Source: Sinimarinibacterium arenosum (GTDB taxonomy: Bacteria; Pseudomonadota; Gammaproteobacteria; Nevskiales; Nevskiaceae). Taken from it: DNA of 64,000 nucleotides. Each line of letters opens with the position of its first letter. The stretch's first letter is position 1. Below the pieces are notes generated by a model, which saw only the letters and a list, made by a program, of their open reading frames with translations, did no database searches and had not been told where the DNA came from. The stretch covers positions 124,001 through 188,000 of the forward strand of contig NZ_SUKF01000010.1 of the NCBI RefSeq assembly GCF_005047655.1. The letters run 5' to 3'. Shown in pieces: positions 1 to 12,500 of this stretch. The translations under genes and the position numbers were made by a program.

Positions 1-228
1 GCACTGATCGCCGGCCTGTGGTTCCGCAGTGGGCTGCTGGCACTGGTGATTGCATTGGCGCTGGTGATCAATCAGGTCATTGCCGCCGCCGCTGGCGTCT
101 TCATTCCGCTGCTGCTCAAACGCATCGGCATCGACCCTGCCCTCGCCGGTTCGGTGGTCCTGACCACCGTCACCGACGTGATCGGTTTCTTTGCGCTGCT
201 GGGACTGGGAAGCCTGATCCTGACTTGA
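1..228 (+). CDS. mgtE: Magnesium transporter MgtE, C-terminal fragment
   Basis: The frame is open from the first base and gives the last 75 residues of a membrane protein. Two hydrophobic helices surround a segment reading IDPALAGSVVLTTVTDVIG, followed by a third helix and the stop. The DPA...TTVTD pattern in the last helices is typical of the MgtE membrane domain, which forms the dimeric Mg2+ channel of the inner membrane; the cytoplasmic N and CBS domains would lie upstream of the window. It runs convergently to pmbA with a gap of 17 bases. Family assignment is good; the 5' end is missing only because the window starts here. Confidence 0.8.
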   Translation, partial: ALIAGLWFRSGLLALVIALALVINQVIAAAAGVFIPLLLKRIGIDPALAGSVVLTTVTDVIGFFALLGLGSLILT

Positions 229-245
229 GCGGCGCGTCGCCGGCT

Positions 246-1592
246 TCAGTGCCCCGCCAGCGTCATCTGCTCGATCAGCACCGATCCGGTCCGCACATTC
301 GAAAAGGGTTCGATATCGTTGCCGATCGCGACGATGCCGCGATACATGTCAGCCAGGTTGGCCGCGATCGTGATTTCCTCGACGGGATGCACGATTTCAC
401 CGTTCTCGACCCAGAAACCGGCAGCACCGCGCGAATAGTCGCCGGTGATCAGATTGACGCCATGGCCCAGCAACTCGCTGACGATCAGTCCGCGGTGCAT
501 GCGGCGCACCAGCGCCTCGAAATCGTCGGTTCCCGGCGTCACCAGCAGATTGAACACGCCGCCGGCGTTGCCGGTGGTCTGCAGGCCGAGCTTGCGCGCG
601 GAGTAGCTGCCCAGGAGCCAGCCTTTGAGCACTCCGGCATCGACCAGCGTGCGCTCGCGCGTGGCCACGCCCTCGCTGTCGAATGCAGCACTGCCGGCGC
701 CGATCGGGATCAGCGGACGCTGTTCCAGAGTCACGCAGTCGGCACAAACCGGCTGGTCCAGCTTGTCCAGCAGAAAGCTGGCCTTGCGATACAGCGCACT
801 GCCGGAAATTGCCTGCAGCAAATGCCCCCAGAATCCTCGTGCCAGCTCGGCCGGAAACAGCACCGGCGCCTGACAGGTTGCCATCCGCTGCGCACCCAGG
901 CGTGCCAGCGCGCGGCGTCCGGCCTTGGCTCCCAGCGCATCCGCAGCCATCAAATCCTGCGGGCGGCGCGTGCTGCTGTACCAGTAGTCACGCTGCATGC
1001 CGTTGGCATCACTGGCGATGACGGCGCAGCTGAGACTGTGATGCGTGCCCTGACGATAGCCAACAAATCCATTGCTGTTGGCGTAGATCGAGGTGCCACG
1101 GTGGGTGTTGACGGACGCCCCCTCACTGCCGGTGATGCGCGGATCCACCGCCAGTGCGGCGGCCTCGCATTCGATGGCCAGATCAACGGCCTGATCGGCA
1201 TTGATCGTCCAAGGGTGGTCCAGATCCAGGTCCGGAAATGGGCCGCGCGCAAGCAATGACGGATCAGCCAGTCCGTTGTACGGATCCTCGCCGGTAAAGC
1301 GCGCAATCGCCATCGCGGCGTCAATCGCAGAGCGGATGCCGGCATCGCTGAGATCACCCGTGGTGGCGTTGCCTTTGCGCCGACCGACATAAACGGTCAC
1401 CCCCAGATCACGGTCCTGCTGGAATTCAAGGCTTTCGACCTCGCCCTTGCGCACACTGACGGTCAGCCCGCGGCTGGCCGATATGCTGGCCTCGGCTTCG
1501 GTGGCGCCGGCAACGCGAGCGGCGTCAAGCGCCAGGGCGACGCGGGTCTGGAGTTCGGATTCGCTGGGCAGGGCGACGGCGGAGTCGTTCAT
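246..1592 (-). CDS. pmbA: Metalloprotease subunit PmbA/TldE
   Basis: The protein has 448 residues if started at the ATG at 1592, close to the 450 of E. coli PmbA. The N-terminal part (EASISASRGLTVSVRKGEVE) and the C-terminal glycine-rich part (ITGDYSRGAAGFWVENGEI) match the TldD/PmbA modulator-of-gyrase fold. PmbA (TldE) pairs with the zinc-bearing TldD to degrade unfolded peptides and mature some RiPPs such as microcin B17. As expected for the E subunit, no HExxxH motif is seen. TldD is not in this window. An upstream in-frame start at 1628 is possible, but the family alignment favours MNDSAVAL. It follows murU on the same strand. Confidence 0.9.
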   Translation of the reverse strand: MNDSAVALPSESELQTRVALALDAARVAGATEAEASISASRGLTVSVRKGEVESLEFQQDRDLGVTVYVGRRKGNATTGDLSDAGIRSAIDAAMAIARFTGEDPYNGLADPSLLARGPFPDLDLDHPWTINADQAVDLAIECEAAALAVDPRITGSEGASVNTHRGTSIYANSNGFVGYRQGTHHSLSCAVIASDANGMQRDYWYSSTRRPQDLMAADALGAKAGRRALARLGAQRMATCQAPVLFPAELARGFWGHLLQAISGSALYRKASFLLDKLDQPVCADCVTLEQRPLIPIGAGSAAFDSEGVATRERTLVDAGVLKGWLLGSYSARKLGLQTTGNAGGVFNLLVTPGTDDFEALVRRMHRGLIVSELLGHGVNLITGDYSRGAAGFWVENGEIVHPVEEITIAANLADMYRGIVAIGNDIEPFSNVRTGSVLIEQMTLAGH

Positions 1593-1653
1593 GTCGGATC
1601 GTTGGCGGAGGAGCGCGCAGGTTAGCATCCTGCGCGGCAGCGCCCGCTTCGAA

Positions 1654-3362
<1,709 letters not shown>

Positions 3363-3442
3363 GCAATGAATCGGGTCAGTGGTCGCAGCGGCGGCAGCTT
3401 AGTGCTTCGGGGCGCCAGACGCACGCGCTGGCCATTCGAAGA

Positions 3443-3472
3443 TTGCGTCGAGGCGCGGCCTGCACCGATACT
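3443..3472 (+). promoter_or_regulatory. Possible sigma70 promoter for lptD-surA
   Basis: TTGCGT (3443-3448) and GATACT (3467-3472) are separated by 18 bases in the amgK-lptD divergent region, and a start near 3479 would leave a leader of about 23 bases before the lptD ATG. Both boxes are imperfect. No clear sigmaE-type element was recognised, although E. coli lptD/surA have one. Confidence 0.3.
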
Positions 3473-3501
3473 TGCCGGCTACCGCCATCGTCCCCCGCCC
3501 G

Positions 3502-5667
3502 ATGTCAGCCGTGCGCAGGTCCTTGCCGTTTGCACTCAGCATCTGTCTGCTCGCCGCGCCCAAGGCGCATGGCGACACGGGCGTGTGTGCACAGCTGACC
3601 GACACCCTGCCAGCACTGGAGTTGAGCTCCGATCCGCAACTTGAGCTGACCGCGGACTCCGTCGACGCCTCCGCGGACGGCCTGTCGCGGCTGCTAGGAT
3701 CAGTCCGCCTGCGCCAGGGTGACAAGGAATTGACCGCCGATCAGCTCGACTTCGACGAAATCGAACGCGTCGTTCAGATTCACGCGGAGTCGTTGTTCCG
3801 CAACCGCGAGCTGACGATCCGTTCCAGTAGCGCGGAGTTCGATCTGGACGACGAAACCGGCCTGTTCAGTGGCACCGAGTTCGTGCTGCCGCAGCGTGCG
3901 GCCCGCGGCGACTCTAGGGAAATTCGCCTGTCACGCGCAGGCACAGCAGAACTGGATGGCGTGCGCTACACGACCTGCGCGCCGGGCTCCAACGCGTGGT
4001 ACCTGGAGGCCGGCACCATTCATCTCGATCACGAAGAGGGCCTGGGCACTGCACGCAATGCGCGCTTACGCCTGATGGGTGTGCCGATTTTCTACGCCCC
4101 CTGGTTCCAGTTTCCGATCGATGATCGCCGCCGCACCGGACTGCTGTTTCCGACTATCGGCCGCTCCGATCGCACCGGCTGGGACTACCGCCAACCGGTG
4201 TACCTGAATCTGGCACCCAACTATGACGCCACGCTGACCCCGCGCTACATGAGTGATCGTGGCTTGCAGCTCAACGGCGAAGGTCGTTATCTGATGCCGC
4301 GCGCCGAAGGCTCCATGGGCTACGAGTACCTGGAAAGCGACAATCAGAACGGTGAAACCCGAGCCTACGGCTACTTCAATCACCGGGGTCTGATCAGCCG
4401 CAGGCTGGGTGCCGATATCCGCTTCGCCGAAGCCAGCGATCGCAGGTATTTTGAGGATTTCGGCGGCAATATCGATCTCAGCGCGATCACCCACCTGGAG
4501 CGCAGTGCACGCTTCACCTACGCTGCACCGGCCGCCTACACGGTGCAGATGCTGTTCCAGGACTATCAGACCATCGCCAGTAATCTGGCCACGACGGACG
4601 ATCCGTACCAACGCCTGCCGCAGGTGCGCTTCGACGCGATCACGCGCAATGCCCTGTGGGACACGCGAGCAGGCGTCGAGGGCGAGTACGTCAACTTTGC
4701 GCGTGACAATTCGACCGAAGGTCAACGTGTCGACTTGCATCCGTTCCTGCGCATGGAAAAGGACTGGCTGGCATGGTTCATCAAAAGCCAGATCGACTTC
4801 CGTTACACCGCCTACCAGCTCGCCAACGAATCAGCGCTGCAATCGCAGAATCCCGATCGCGCGCTGTACAGCTATAGCGCGGAATACGGCCTGCGCTTTG
4901 AACGCATTACGGACGGCGGTGCGGTCCAGACACTGGAGCCGCACGTGTTCTACCTGTACACCCCCTACGCGAACCAGGACGATCTGCCGATCTTCGACAG
5001 CGGCGAACCCGATTTCGACTACACCCAGCTGTTCGCACGCAACCGCTTTTCTGGTGCTGACCGCATTTCTGATGCCAACCACATGGCCATTGCCGTCACC
5101 GGCAGACATCTGGACTCGCAGACCGGAGCGGAGCTCGTCAGCGGCAGCATTGGGCAGCTGTTCCGGTTTACAGCACCCCGGGTGCAGCTGCCGGACGACA
5201 GCAGCCCACAGCAGGGCGCAACCGATTTCATCGGCAGCCTGGACTACCATCTGTCCGAGACGCTGAGCGTGGGGCTGGATACGCAGTGGTCGCCGGAAAA
5301 CGCGGAATTCAGCCGCAGCAGCGTCGCCATGCGCTATCACTCCGACCTGCGCACGCTGCAGCTGGCCTACCGCTATCGTGCAGGTCTGCTCGAACAGACC
5401 GATGTCCTGCTGGCAACCCCGCTGTACAACGGCGTCAGCATGCTTGGCCGCTGGCGCTATTCGCTGTCGGATCGCCAGTCGCTGGATACAGTCGCCGGAC
5501 TCCAGTACGAAACCTGCTGCTGGGGCGTCCAGGCGGCCTATCGGCGCTATGTCAGCAACACCGCAGGCGATTTCAATTCCGGCGTCTATCTGCAACTGGA
5601 GCTCAAGGGCCTGGCCCGCGTCGGCACCGGCCTGCAGAACCTTCTGCCGCATAGTGCTGTCGAATGA
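3502..5667 (+). CDS. lptD: LPS-assembly outer-membrane protein LptD
   Basis: The protein has 721 residues from the ATG at 3502; a TTG at 3472 would add ten residues before the signal peptide and is less likely. A Sec signal (RRSLPFALSICLLAAPKAHG) is followed by an OstA/LptA-like jellyroll (about residues 45-190) and then the C-terminal beta-barrel with many alternating aromatic strands. The disulfide cysteines are all there: one just after the signal (GVCAQ), one in the jellyroll/barrel junction (TTCAPGS) and an adjacent pair near the C-terminus (ETCCWG), matching the C31/C173/C724/C725 pattern of E. coli. With LptE it inserts LPS into the outer leaflet. SurA, its chaperone, is encoded 99 bases downstream. 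Confidence 0.95.
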   Translation: MSAVRRSLPFALSICLLAAPKAHGDTGVCAQLTDTLPALELSSDPQLELTADSVDASADGLSRLLGSVRLRQGDKELTADQLDFDEIERVVQIHAESLFRNRELTIRSSSAEFDLDDETGLFSGTEFVLPQRAARGDSREIRLSRAGTAELDGVRYTTCAPGSNAWYLEAGTIHLDHEEGLGTARNARLRLMGVPIFYAPWFQFPIDDRRRTGLLFPTIGRSDRTGWDYRQPVYLNLAPNYDATLTPRYMSDRGLQLNGEGRYLMPRAEGSMGYEYLESDNQNGETRAYGYFNHRGLISRRLGADIRFAEASDRRYFEDFGGNIDLSAITHLERSARFTYAAPAAYTVQMLFQDYQTIASNLATTDDPYQRLPQVRFDAITRNALWDTRAGVEGEYVNFARDNSTEGQRVDLHPFLRMEKDWLAWFIKSQIDFRYTAYQLANESALQSQNPDRALYSYSAEYGLRFERITDGGAVQTLEPHVFYLYTPYANQDDLPIFDSGEPDFDYTQLFARNRFSGADRISDANHMAIAVTGRHLDSQTGAELVSGSIGQLFRFTAPRVQLPDDSSPQQGATDFIGSLDYHLSETLSVGLDTQWSPENAEFSRSSVAMRYHSDLRTLQLAYRYRAGLLEQTDVLLATPLYNGVSMLGRWRYSLSDRQSLDTVAGLQYETCCWGVQAAYRRYVSNTAGDFNSGVYLQLELKGLARVGTGLQNLLPHSAVE

Positions 5668-5766
5668 ACCCCAAGCCCTGGACCCAGCAGGATCCACCCA
5701 CTCCCGGCAACCTCGCCCAATAGGCGATAATGCCGGCTTCAACGCATTCTCGAGACTCGCGCCCCT

Positions 5767-7101
5767 ATGAAGCTGCTGTCCCTCCGACCCCTGCTCGCTG
5801 CCGCCCTGGCTGCGCTCGCACTCAGCTTCAGCGCCGTTGCGGGTGCCGCCGCCCAGCCGCTGGATCGCATCATCGTCGTCGTCAACGACGGTGTCATCCT
5901 GCAAAGCGAGCTGGATCGCGCGCTGGATGATGCGCGATTGCAGATCCGCAATCGTGGGATTGCCGCGCCGCCGGAAGACGCGTTGCGTGCCCAGGTTCTG
6001 GAACGCCTGATCCTGAACACCGTGCAAACCCAGCGCGCGATGCAGGCCGGCATCCGCGTGGACGACCGTGAGCTCAACGAGGTGATGACCAACCTCGCCA
6101 AACAGAACGGCATGAACCTGTCCGAGTTCGCCGATGCCATTCGTGGCGACGGCCTCGACTACCTCGCCGTGCGCGAACAGATTCGCGACGAGGTCATGAT
6201 CCAGCGTCTGCGTACCCGAGAAGTCGAGAGTCGCGTCACCGTCACCGACCAGGATGTCGACAATCTGCTGAGCACCCAGGGCGCCAATGCAGACATCGAA
6301 TATCACCTGTCGCACATTCTGGTGTCCCTGCCTGACGGTGCCAGCGCCGAGGCCCGGGAGCAGGCGCGCAAGAAGGCTGACACGCTGCTGCAGCGTCTGA
6401 AGTCGGGCGAAGACTTCGCCGAAGTCGCCATTTCGCATTCTGACGGCCAACAGGCGTTGCAGGGCGGTGATCTCGGCTGGCGGCGCAGCGCCGACCTGCC
6501 GCAGCTGTTTTCTCAGACCGCAGCCAAGCTCACCGCCGGACAGCTCAGCGACATTCTGGAAACTTCCGGCGGCTACCACATCATCAAGCTCGATGAAGTG
6601 CGCGGTGGCGAAGAGCGCAAGACTGTGACGGAAACCCATGCACGCCACATTCTGATCACCACCAACGCCGTCCGCACCGACGAACAGGCCCGCGTGCTTG
6701 CGCGCGAAATCTACGACCGCCTTGCGGGTGGCGATGATTTTGCGGCGCTGGCAAAGCAGTATTCCGACGATCCAGGCTCGAAGAACAGCGGCGGCGACCT
6801 GGGCTTCCAGCCACCAGGCGTGTTCGCGCCGGAATTCCAGGTCCGCATCGATCAGCTGAAGCCGGGCGAACTGTCGCCTCCGTTTCGTACGCAGTTCGGC
6901 TGGCATGTCGCGGGGGTAATCGACCGCCGCACCCGTGACACCACCGACGAAACCCGCCGCGCTCGTGCGCGTGCCGCGATCGGAAATCGCAAAGCAGCCG
7001 AGGAATATGACATCTGGCTGCGCCGCCTGCGCAACGAAGCCTATGTCGAATACCGTCTGCCGACCGACGCGTCCGCTGCAGAAGCGTCCAAGGACGGCTG
7101 A
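5767..7101 (+). CDS. surA: Periplasmic chaperone and peptidyl-prolyl isomerase SurA
   Basis: This 444-residue protein has a signal peptide ending in AGAAAQP near residue 30, a SurA N domain (VVNDGVILQSELDRAL) and two parvulin rotamase domains, at roughly 175-275 (YHLSHILVSLP... GGDLGW) and 285-385 (HARHILITTN... GGDLGFQPPG). A short C-terminal helix completes the chaperone core. SurA escorts unfolded outer-membrane proteins, LptD among them, across the periplasm. The order lptD-surA-pdxA-rsmA is the classical one in gammaproteobacteria. No convincing Shine-Dalgarno lies before the ATG, so translation may depend on the lptD transcript context. Confidence 0.96.
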   Translation: MKLLSLRPLLAAALAALALSFSAVAGAAAQPLDRIIVVVNDGVILQSELDRALDDARLQIRNRGIAAPPEDALRAQVLERLILNTVQTQRAMQAGIRVDDRELNEVMTNLAKQNGMNLSEFADAIRGDGLDYLAVREQIRDEVMIQRLRTREVESRVTVTDQDVDNLLSTQGANADIEYHLSHILVSLPDGASAEAREQARKKADTLLQRLKSGEDFAEVAISHSDGQQALQGGDLGWRRSADLPQLFSQTAAKLTAGQLSDILETSGGYHIIKLDEVRGGEERKTVTETHARHILITTNAVRTDEQARVLAREIYDRLAGGDDFAALAKQYSDDPGSKNSGGDLGFQPPGVFAPEFQVRIDQLKPGELSPPFRTQFGWHVAGVIDRRTRDTTDETRRARARAAIGNRKAAEEYDIWLRRLRNEAYVEYRLPTDASAAEASKDG

Positions 7102-7162
7102 GCGGAGCATTCTGTGAGCGCGGCGCATCGAGTCGTCGCGTCCCACAGTCGGACGCTGCCGA

Positions 7163-8197
7163 ATGCCGCCTGAACCTCACGTCACTGCACGCGTCCTGGT
7201 CACGCCAGGAGAGCCCGCCGGCGTCGGCCCCGATCTGGTCTGCGCGTTGGCCATGAAAGACTGGCCCGCGCAGCTGATCGCGGTAGCCGATCCCGAGCTG
7301 ATGCGCGAACGTGCGCGTCAGCTCGGCCTGCCGCTGGAAGTCGTTGCCGTCGACGATGCGCTCGAGCGACAGCCCCATCGCGCGGGTCAACTTCCAGTAC
7401 TCCCGGTGGTCCTGAAACGGCCTGCAACACCGGGGCATCTTGATCCTGGCAACGCTGGCTACGTGCTGGAAACCCTGAGACAGGCCTGCGATCGCTGTCT
7501 GGATCAGCGTGCCGATGCCCTGGTCACCGGTCCGGTGCAGAAAAGCGTCATCAACGACGCCGGCGTCGATCCATCCGGCCATTTCTCCGGTCACACCGAA
7601 TTTCTGGCGCAACGCTGCGGCAACGTGCAGCCGGTGATGATGCTGGTCGCCGGAGATCTGCGGGTTGCGCTGGTGACCACGCACCTGCCGCTTCGCGCCG
7701 TGGCCGATGCAATCAACGCCGAAGTGCTCGACTACTGTCTGCGCACGCTCGATCACTCACTACGCGCACGGTTCGGCATCACGCAACCGCGCATCCTGGT
7801 GTGTGGACTCAACCCGCATGCCGGCGAAGGCGGGCACCTGGGACGCGAAGAAATCGACATCATCATTCCGGTCCTCGACCGTCTGCGCAGCGAGGGCCTG
7901 CAACTCGAAGGCCCACTCCCGGCAGACACGCTGTTCGTGCCCTCACGTCTGCGCCAGGCTGATGCCGTGCTGGCGATGTATCACGACCAAGGCCTGCCGG
8001 TGCTCAAACACGCAGGATTCGGGTCCGCCGTGAACGTCACCCTGGGCTTGCCCATCATCCGCACCTCGGTCGATCACGGCACGGCACTGGATCTGGCCGG
8101 CACCGGTCGCGCCGACAGCGGCAGCCTGTGTGCCGCATTGGAACTGGCGATGAATCTTGCGGCCAAACGCAGCGACCGGACGGCATATGAAATCTGA
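7163..8197 (+). CDS. pdxA: 4-hydroxythreonine-4-phosphate dehydrogenase PdxA
   Basis: The 344-residue protein begins with the PdxA hallmark [12 protein letters not shown]. Three metal-binding histidine regions are visible: [26 protein letters not shown] and [12 protein letters not shown]. PdxA is the NAD-dependent enzyme that oxidises 4-phosphohydroxy-L-threonine in the DXP-dependent pyridoxal phosphate pathway, in the cytoplasm. The C-terminus carries the usual [14 protein letters not shown] segment. The stop overlaps the rsmA start by 11 bases, so the two are translationally linked. The start at 7163 is the first ATG; an internal GTG start is not excluded. Confidence 0.95.
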   Translation: MPPEPHVTARVLVTPGEPAGVGPDLVCALAMKDWPAQLIAVADPELMRERARQLGLPLEVVAVDDALERQPHRAGQLPVLPVVLKRPATPGHLDPGNAGYVLETLRQACDRCLDQRADALVTGPVQKSVINDAGVDPSGHFSGHTEFLAQRCGNVQPVMMLVAGDLRVALVTTHLPLRAVADAINAEVLDYCLRTLDHSLRARFGITQPRILVCGLNPHAGEGGHLGREEIDIIIPVLDRLRSEGLQLEGPLPADTLFVPSRLRQADAVLAMYHDQGLPVLKHAGFGSAVNVTLGLPIIRTSVDHGTALDLAGTGRADSGSLCAALELAMNLAAKRSDRTAYEI

Positions 8198-8984
8198 TAT
8201 CCATGTCGAGGGGCACACCGCCAAGAAGCGCTTCGGCCAGAATTTTCTGCATGATCCCGATGTGATCGAACGCATCATTCGTGCGATTGCACCGAAGCCA
8301 GGGCAGACGCTGGTCGAGATCGGCCCCGGGATGGGCGCACTGACCGTCCCTCTACTGGCCCGCTGCGGGCAGCTGGATGTCGTCGAGATCGATCGCGACG
8401 TGATCCCGCATCTGCGTGCAATCTGTGGCGATCATCCGGGCCTGCGCATCACCCAGGCCGACGCACTCAAACTGGACTATCGCCGCTTCGTCGTCGACGG
8501 CGCGCCGCTGCGACTTGTCGGTAACCTGCCGTACAACATCTCAACACCGCTGCTGTTTCACCTGCTGAATCAAGCCGATGTAATCCGCGACATGCACTTC
8601 ATGCTGCAGAAAGAGGTGGTTGATCGCATGTGTGCTACGCCGGAAGACGACGCCTACGGGCGCCTCAGCGTGGCCCTCGCCGCACGCTGCGAAGTGGCCC
8701 ACTTGATTGATGTCGGCCCCGGCGCATTCAAGCCAGCGCCCAAGGTTCACTCTGCAGTCGTCAGGCTCACGCCGCGCCCACCGGCGTTCGAAGTGCGCGA
8801 CTGGGGCAGCTTCGATCGACTCGTCGCGCAGGCGTTTTCGCAGCGGCGCAAGACACTGTCCAACTCGCTCAAAGGCACCGCAACCCCGGAAGACTTTGCA
8901 GCCGCAGGCATCGATCCGAAGCTGCGCGCCGAAAAACTGTACGCCGCGGACTTTGCGCGCCTGGCCAATCAGATCAGCCGTTGA
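8187..8984 (+). CDS. rsmA: 16S rRNA dimethyladenosine transferase RsmA (KsgA)
   Basis: The protein has 265 residues starting from MKSDIHVEG. It has the KsgA opening [11 protein letters not shown], the SAM-binding [11 protein letters not shown] and the catalytic motif IV NLPYNIS. RsmA dimethylates two adjacent adenines in helix 45 of 16S rRNA during late 30S assembly. The ATG lies inside the 3' end of pdxA. The usual follow-on genes apaG and apaH do not come next; apaH is found 14 kb away at 23346, so the common rsmA-apaG-apaH arrangement is broken up here. Confidence 0.96.
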   Translation: MKSDIHVEGHTAKKRFGQNFLHDPDVIERIIRAIAPKPGQTLVEIGPGMGALTVPLLARCGQLDVVEIDRDVIPHLRAICGDHPGLRITQADALKLDYRRFVVDGAPLRLVGNLPYNISTPLLFHLLNQADVIRDMHFMLQKEVVDRMCATPEDDAYGRLSVALAARCEVAHLIDVGPGAFKPAPKVHSAVVRLTPRPPAFEVRDWGSFDRLVAQAFSQRRKTLSNSLKGTATPEDFAAAGIDPKLRAEKLYAADFARLANQISR

Positions 8985-9038
8985 CGTCAACGCTGCGCCA
9001 TGGATACTGCAGCTGTATTCACGCTGCGGAGCCCCTCG

Positions 9039-9470
9039 ATGTCAGCCTATCAACACCTGCTTGCGGCGATCTCGCTGGACGAACTCGGTGAACGCGTGCT
9101 GCTGCGCGCCGGCGATCTGGCGCGACAGTTCGGAGCGCGCTTGTCCGTGATCCACATCGTCGAATATATCCCGCTGGAAACCGGCGAAGCCCTGATGGCG
9201 GCGCCTCCCGATCTGGCTACACAGCTACAGTCGCAGGCCCAGTCGCGGCTGATGGATTTGTGCGAGCGCTGCAATCTTGCCGTCGATCAGCAACGCATCG
9301 TCAGTGGCGGCGTCGCCGCCGAAGTCCATCGCGCCGCCGCCGATCTCCAGATCGATCTGATCGTTGTGGGTCATCACCCACGTCACGGTCTGGCGGCACT
9401 GTTCAGTCACACCGAGGAAGACATCGTCCAGCGCGCGCGTTGTGACGTCCTGGCAGTTCACTTGTCCTGA
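9039..9470 (+). CDS. Universal stress protein, UspA-like
   Basis: This is a 143-residue single Usp domain: YQHLLAAISLDE at the N-terminus, a central helix-strand pattern, and VVGHHPRHGLAALFS...CDVLAVHL at the end. The last block resembles E. coli UspA (GHHQ...) rather than the ATP-binding G-x2-G-x9-G-S/T loop, so nucleotide binding is doubtful. Such proteins are cytoplasmic and induced by stress or growth arrest; no specific substrate can be given. The ATG at 9039 was chosen over 9000 because the conserved domain starts immediately. It converges on the minus-strand PAS-GGDEF-EAL gene with 85 bases between the stops. Confidence 0.85.
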   Translation: MSAYQHLLAAISLDELGERVLLRAGDLARQFGARLSVIHIVEYIPLETGEALMAAPPDLATQLQSQAQSRLMDLCERCNLAVDQQRIVSGGVAAEVHRAAADLQIDLIVVGHHPRHGLAALFSHTEEDIVQRARCDVLAVHLS

Positions 9471-9555
9471 TGGGCTGCGCGGCACCTCGTCCACCTTGTA
9501 CTCATGCGCAGCAGCGTCACAGCACAGCACTGAAATACGTGCCTCTCTGCCGGCT

Positions 9556-12500
9556 TCAGTCCGGCTTGCGTGTCTCAAGCCATGCCTCAAGCGCTGAAGC
9601 ACCGCGCACACCGGCCACCGCAGAACCCGAGCAGGCATCGATTCCTGCGGCATAAGCCCGCCTTTTCGCGCTCTCACTTGCGATGCCGTAGGTAATCCAG
9701 CGCACTGCGCCGGTCGACTCGGCGCGCCGGTGGGACAGCGATTCGAGTACCTCAGGGTCGGCCGCATTGACCAGCGCAAACGTCAGCGGAATCTGTCCTT
9801 TCGCTTCCGGGACCGCATTGAAATCCCGCAGCGCGAAACGGATACCCCGTGCGATCAAGGCACGCGGATCCGCTGGTGCAGTCTGCGCTTCGGCCAGACC
9901 GTCCGGACTGAGCGCAAGAATCAACCGCTCTCCGGAGATCGAGTAGCGCTGCAACAGGTCGATTACATGACGGCTGAATTCAGGATCACGCAATTGCCAA
10001 CCCGAAACCGCCACGACACATGGCAGCGACAGCGGTCGCAGATTCGGGGCATTGAGCACCTCACAGACCTGGCAGATCTGCCATAGCTCCAGATCGGCGA
10101 CCAAACCCGCGCGCCCAGCCGCCTGCATCACTTCATCGTGCCCAACATCACCATAGCGCGGGTGATTCCAGTGCAGTCCAGAGAGTACCGCCAGAACCTG
10201 ACCATCGGCCGCCAAAGCCGGCGACAGCAGCAAGTCGAACTGGTTGAGCGCGACGGCAACATGGATCTCGCGTTCAAGTTCGAGCCGGCGCCGACGCTGC
10301 GGATCGATCTCGCTGTTGAACATGCGAAAACAGCCGCGGCCAGCCTGCTTGGCATCGTACATCGCGCTGTCGGCGTGTCGCAGCAGACCCTCGATGTCAC
10401 TGTCGTCAAGCGGATACAGCGTGATGCCGATACTGGCACGGGTCGTCAGCGACAGGCCCGGAAGATCCAGCGGCTGATCAAACCGGGCGAGCAGCTTCTG
10501 CGCCAGGAAGCGCGCATCGTCTGCCGACCGTAAGCCGGGCGCAATGATGACAAACTCATCGCCAGCCAGGCGCGCGACCGTGTCAGTGGGACGCACGGTC
10601 GATTGCATGCGTTCGGCCGCCGTCTTCAACACCTGATCGCCCATCTCATGCCCGTGCTCATCGTTGATCGCCTTGAAACGATCAAGATCTAGAAAGAACA
10701 CGCCGAGCACGCGTGGATCGCGCTGCGCTGCAAGCATTGCCTGCTGCAAACGGTCGTACAGGGTGATGCGGTTAGGCAGCCCGGTCAAAGCGTCGTAGTG
10801 TGCCAACTGGTTGAGCCGTTCCTCTGCGGCAAGCCGATCGCTGATGTCCACCGCAATCGCCATAAATACCGGCGGCTCCTCTTCACGCGAAAAATTGAGA
10901 CGCACCTCAACCGGATAACTTTCACCATTGGCGCGTTTGTGCCGGCAACGATAGATCAGGTGATCCCGGTCTCCATCGCGCAGTCGCTCGATGTAACCGT
11001 TGAACGTTTCCTCGGAGAGATCGTCGCTGATATCCAGCGGGGTCATGCGCGCCAAAGCTTCAGCGGGATATTCGAGATTATTGCGCGCCCCGCGGTTGAC
11101 CTCGAGGAAGCGCAGGGTCTGGGCATCAAAGATGTAGACCTCCTCGACAGCACTGTCGAGCAAGCGACCCAAGCGTGTCGCCAGATTCTCGCCGCGCAAG
11201 CGCTCACTGATGTCGCGCACGATGACAACCAGTCCGTCGGCCTCATCGACGCGCATCGACTGCACCCACAGTTCGGCCGGAAATGTCGTTGCGTCCCGTC
11301 GCCAGCCCACGACCTTGGGCAACTTGCCGCTACTGCGTCCAACGACGTAGTCGGTAATGCGTACACCAGGGACATTCAGAAACGGCACCGGCATCAGCTT
11401 GGTGACAGTAAATCCGACCAGTTGATCACGGGAATAGCCGAACATGCGTTCGGCGCGCGCATTGGCAGAGCGCACGACGCCGGCTGTATCCGTCGTCAGC
11501 AAACCTTCTTCGAGATGGTCCACAACAGCCTGCGACAGGCGCGCTTCTCGTCGCAGCCCTTCTATCTCGCGCAACTTCACGCTGGCGTCGCGCAAGGCGA
11601 TGGCCCAGCCGTCAGTGTGTCCGCGCGTGCCGCGCAGCAGGCTCACGGTCACATCGACCGGACGCGATTCACCGTTGCGCCCGCGCAACTTGACCAGCGC
11701 GGAAAACTTGCGCCCCTGCTTCATCGCAGCCTCAACCGGGCCATCGCGAACCGCACCACCCTCCTCGACCACGTGCAGGATCGACGACAGCAGGCGCCCT
11801 GCAGCATCGGCTGATGGCCACCCCGTCAGACGTTCGGCGATGCCGTTGCAATACCGCACCTGCGTCTCGCGATCGGTCACAATCAAGCCGTAGTCCAGCG
11901 TCTGCATCAGCGCGCCACCACGCCCGCCGAGCTGCTCCAGCTCAATGCTGCGGCTTTCTTCCTCTTCGCGTCGTTGTGGATTCGCACGTCCGGCCCACTG
12001 CGGCTGCTGCTTGCGCAGACGTTGCCAGCCGATGAGCGCCATCACACCGAGCACCATCATGACACCAGCGGACATCCATCCCGCCAGTCGCAGTGCTGCT
12101 ACCGCTTCGACACGAACCCCCTGCACTTCACCGGGAGCGATACGGTATTCAACGCTGCCCAGCAATCGATTTTGCGCGGAAACGATACGGCGGCTACCGC
12201 CGCTGCCAACGATCTGATACAGCCGATCGCGCATCTGCCGCATCAGCGACTGCGGAAGCCGGGGCAACTGCCATGACTCGAAGATGCCCGCCCGGGTCAG
12301 CACGACGCCTTCTGCATCACGCACCGCCAGGAAGCGCAATCCCAGATCGCCACGTTGCATCAGGGAGTCCAGCAACGGCCGCAGGCTGCGCTCACCAGAA
12401 TCCTGCGCCAGTGCGTCTGCCAGACTGTGCTCAGCCGCAGCAGACACATACAGATGATCCAGATTCAGCTGCAACGCACGCGCCTGCCACAGACACAGCA

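Noticed and set aside
3363-3501. SigmaE promoter for lptD
   Set aside because: No GGAACTT/TCTGA-like pair with proper spacing could be seen in the divergent region.
4831-7146. Long minus-strand open frame (771 codons) opposite lptD and surA
   Set aside because: It lies antisense to two certain genes, its translation is compositionally odd with no domain pattern, and GC-rich codon usage on the plus strand keeps this frame open by chance.
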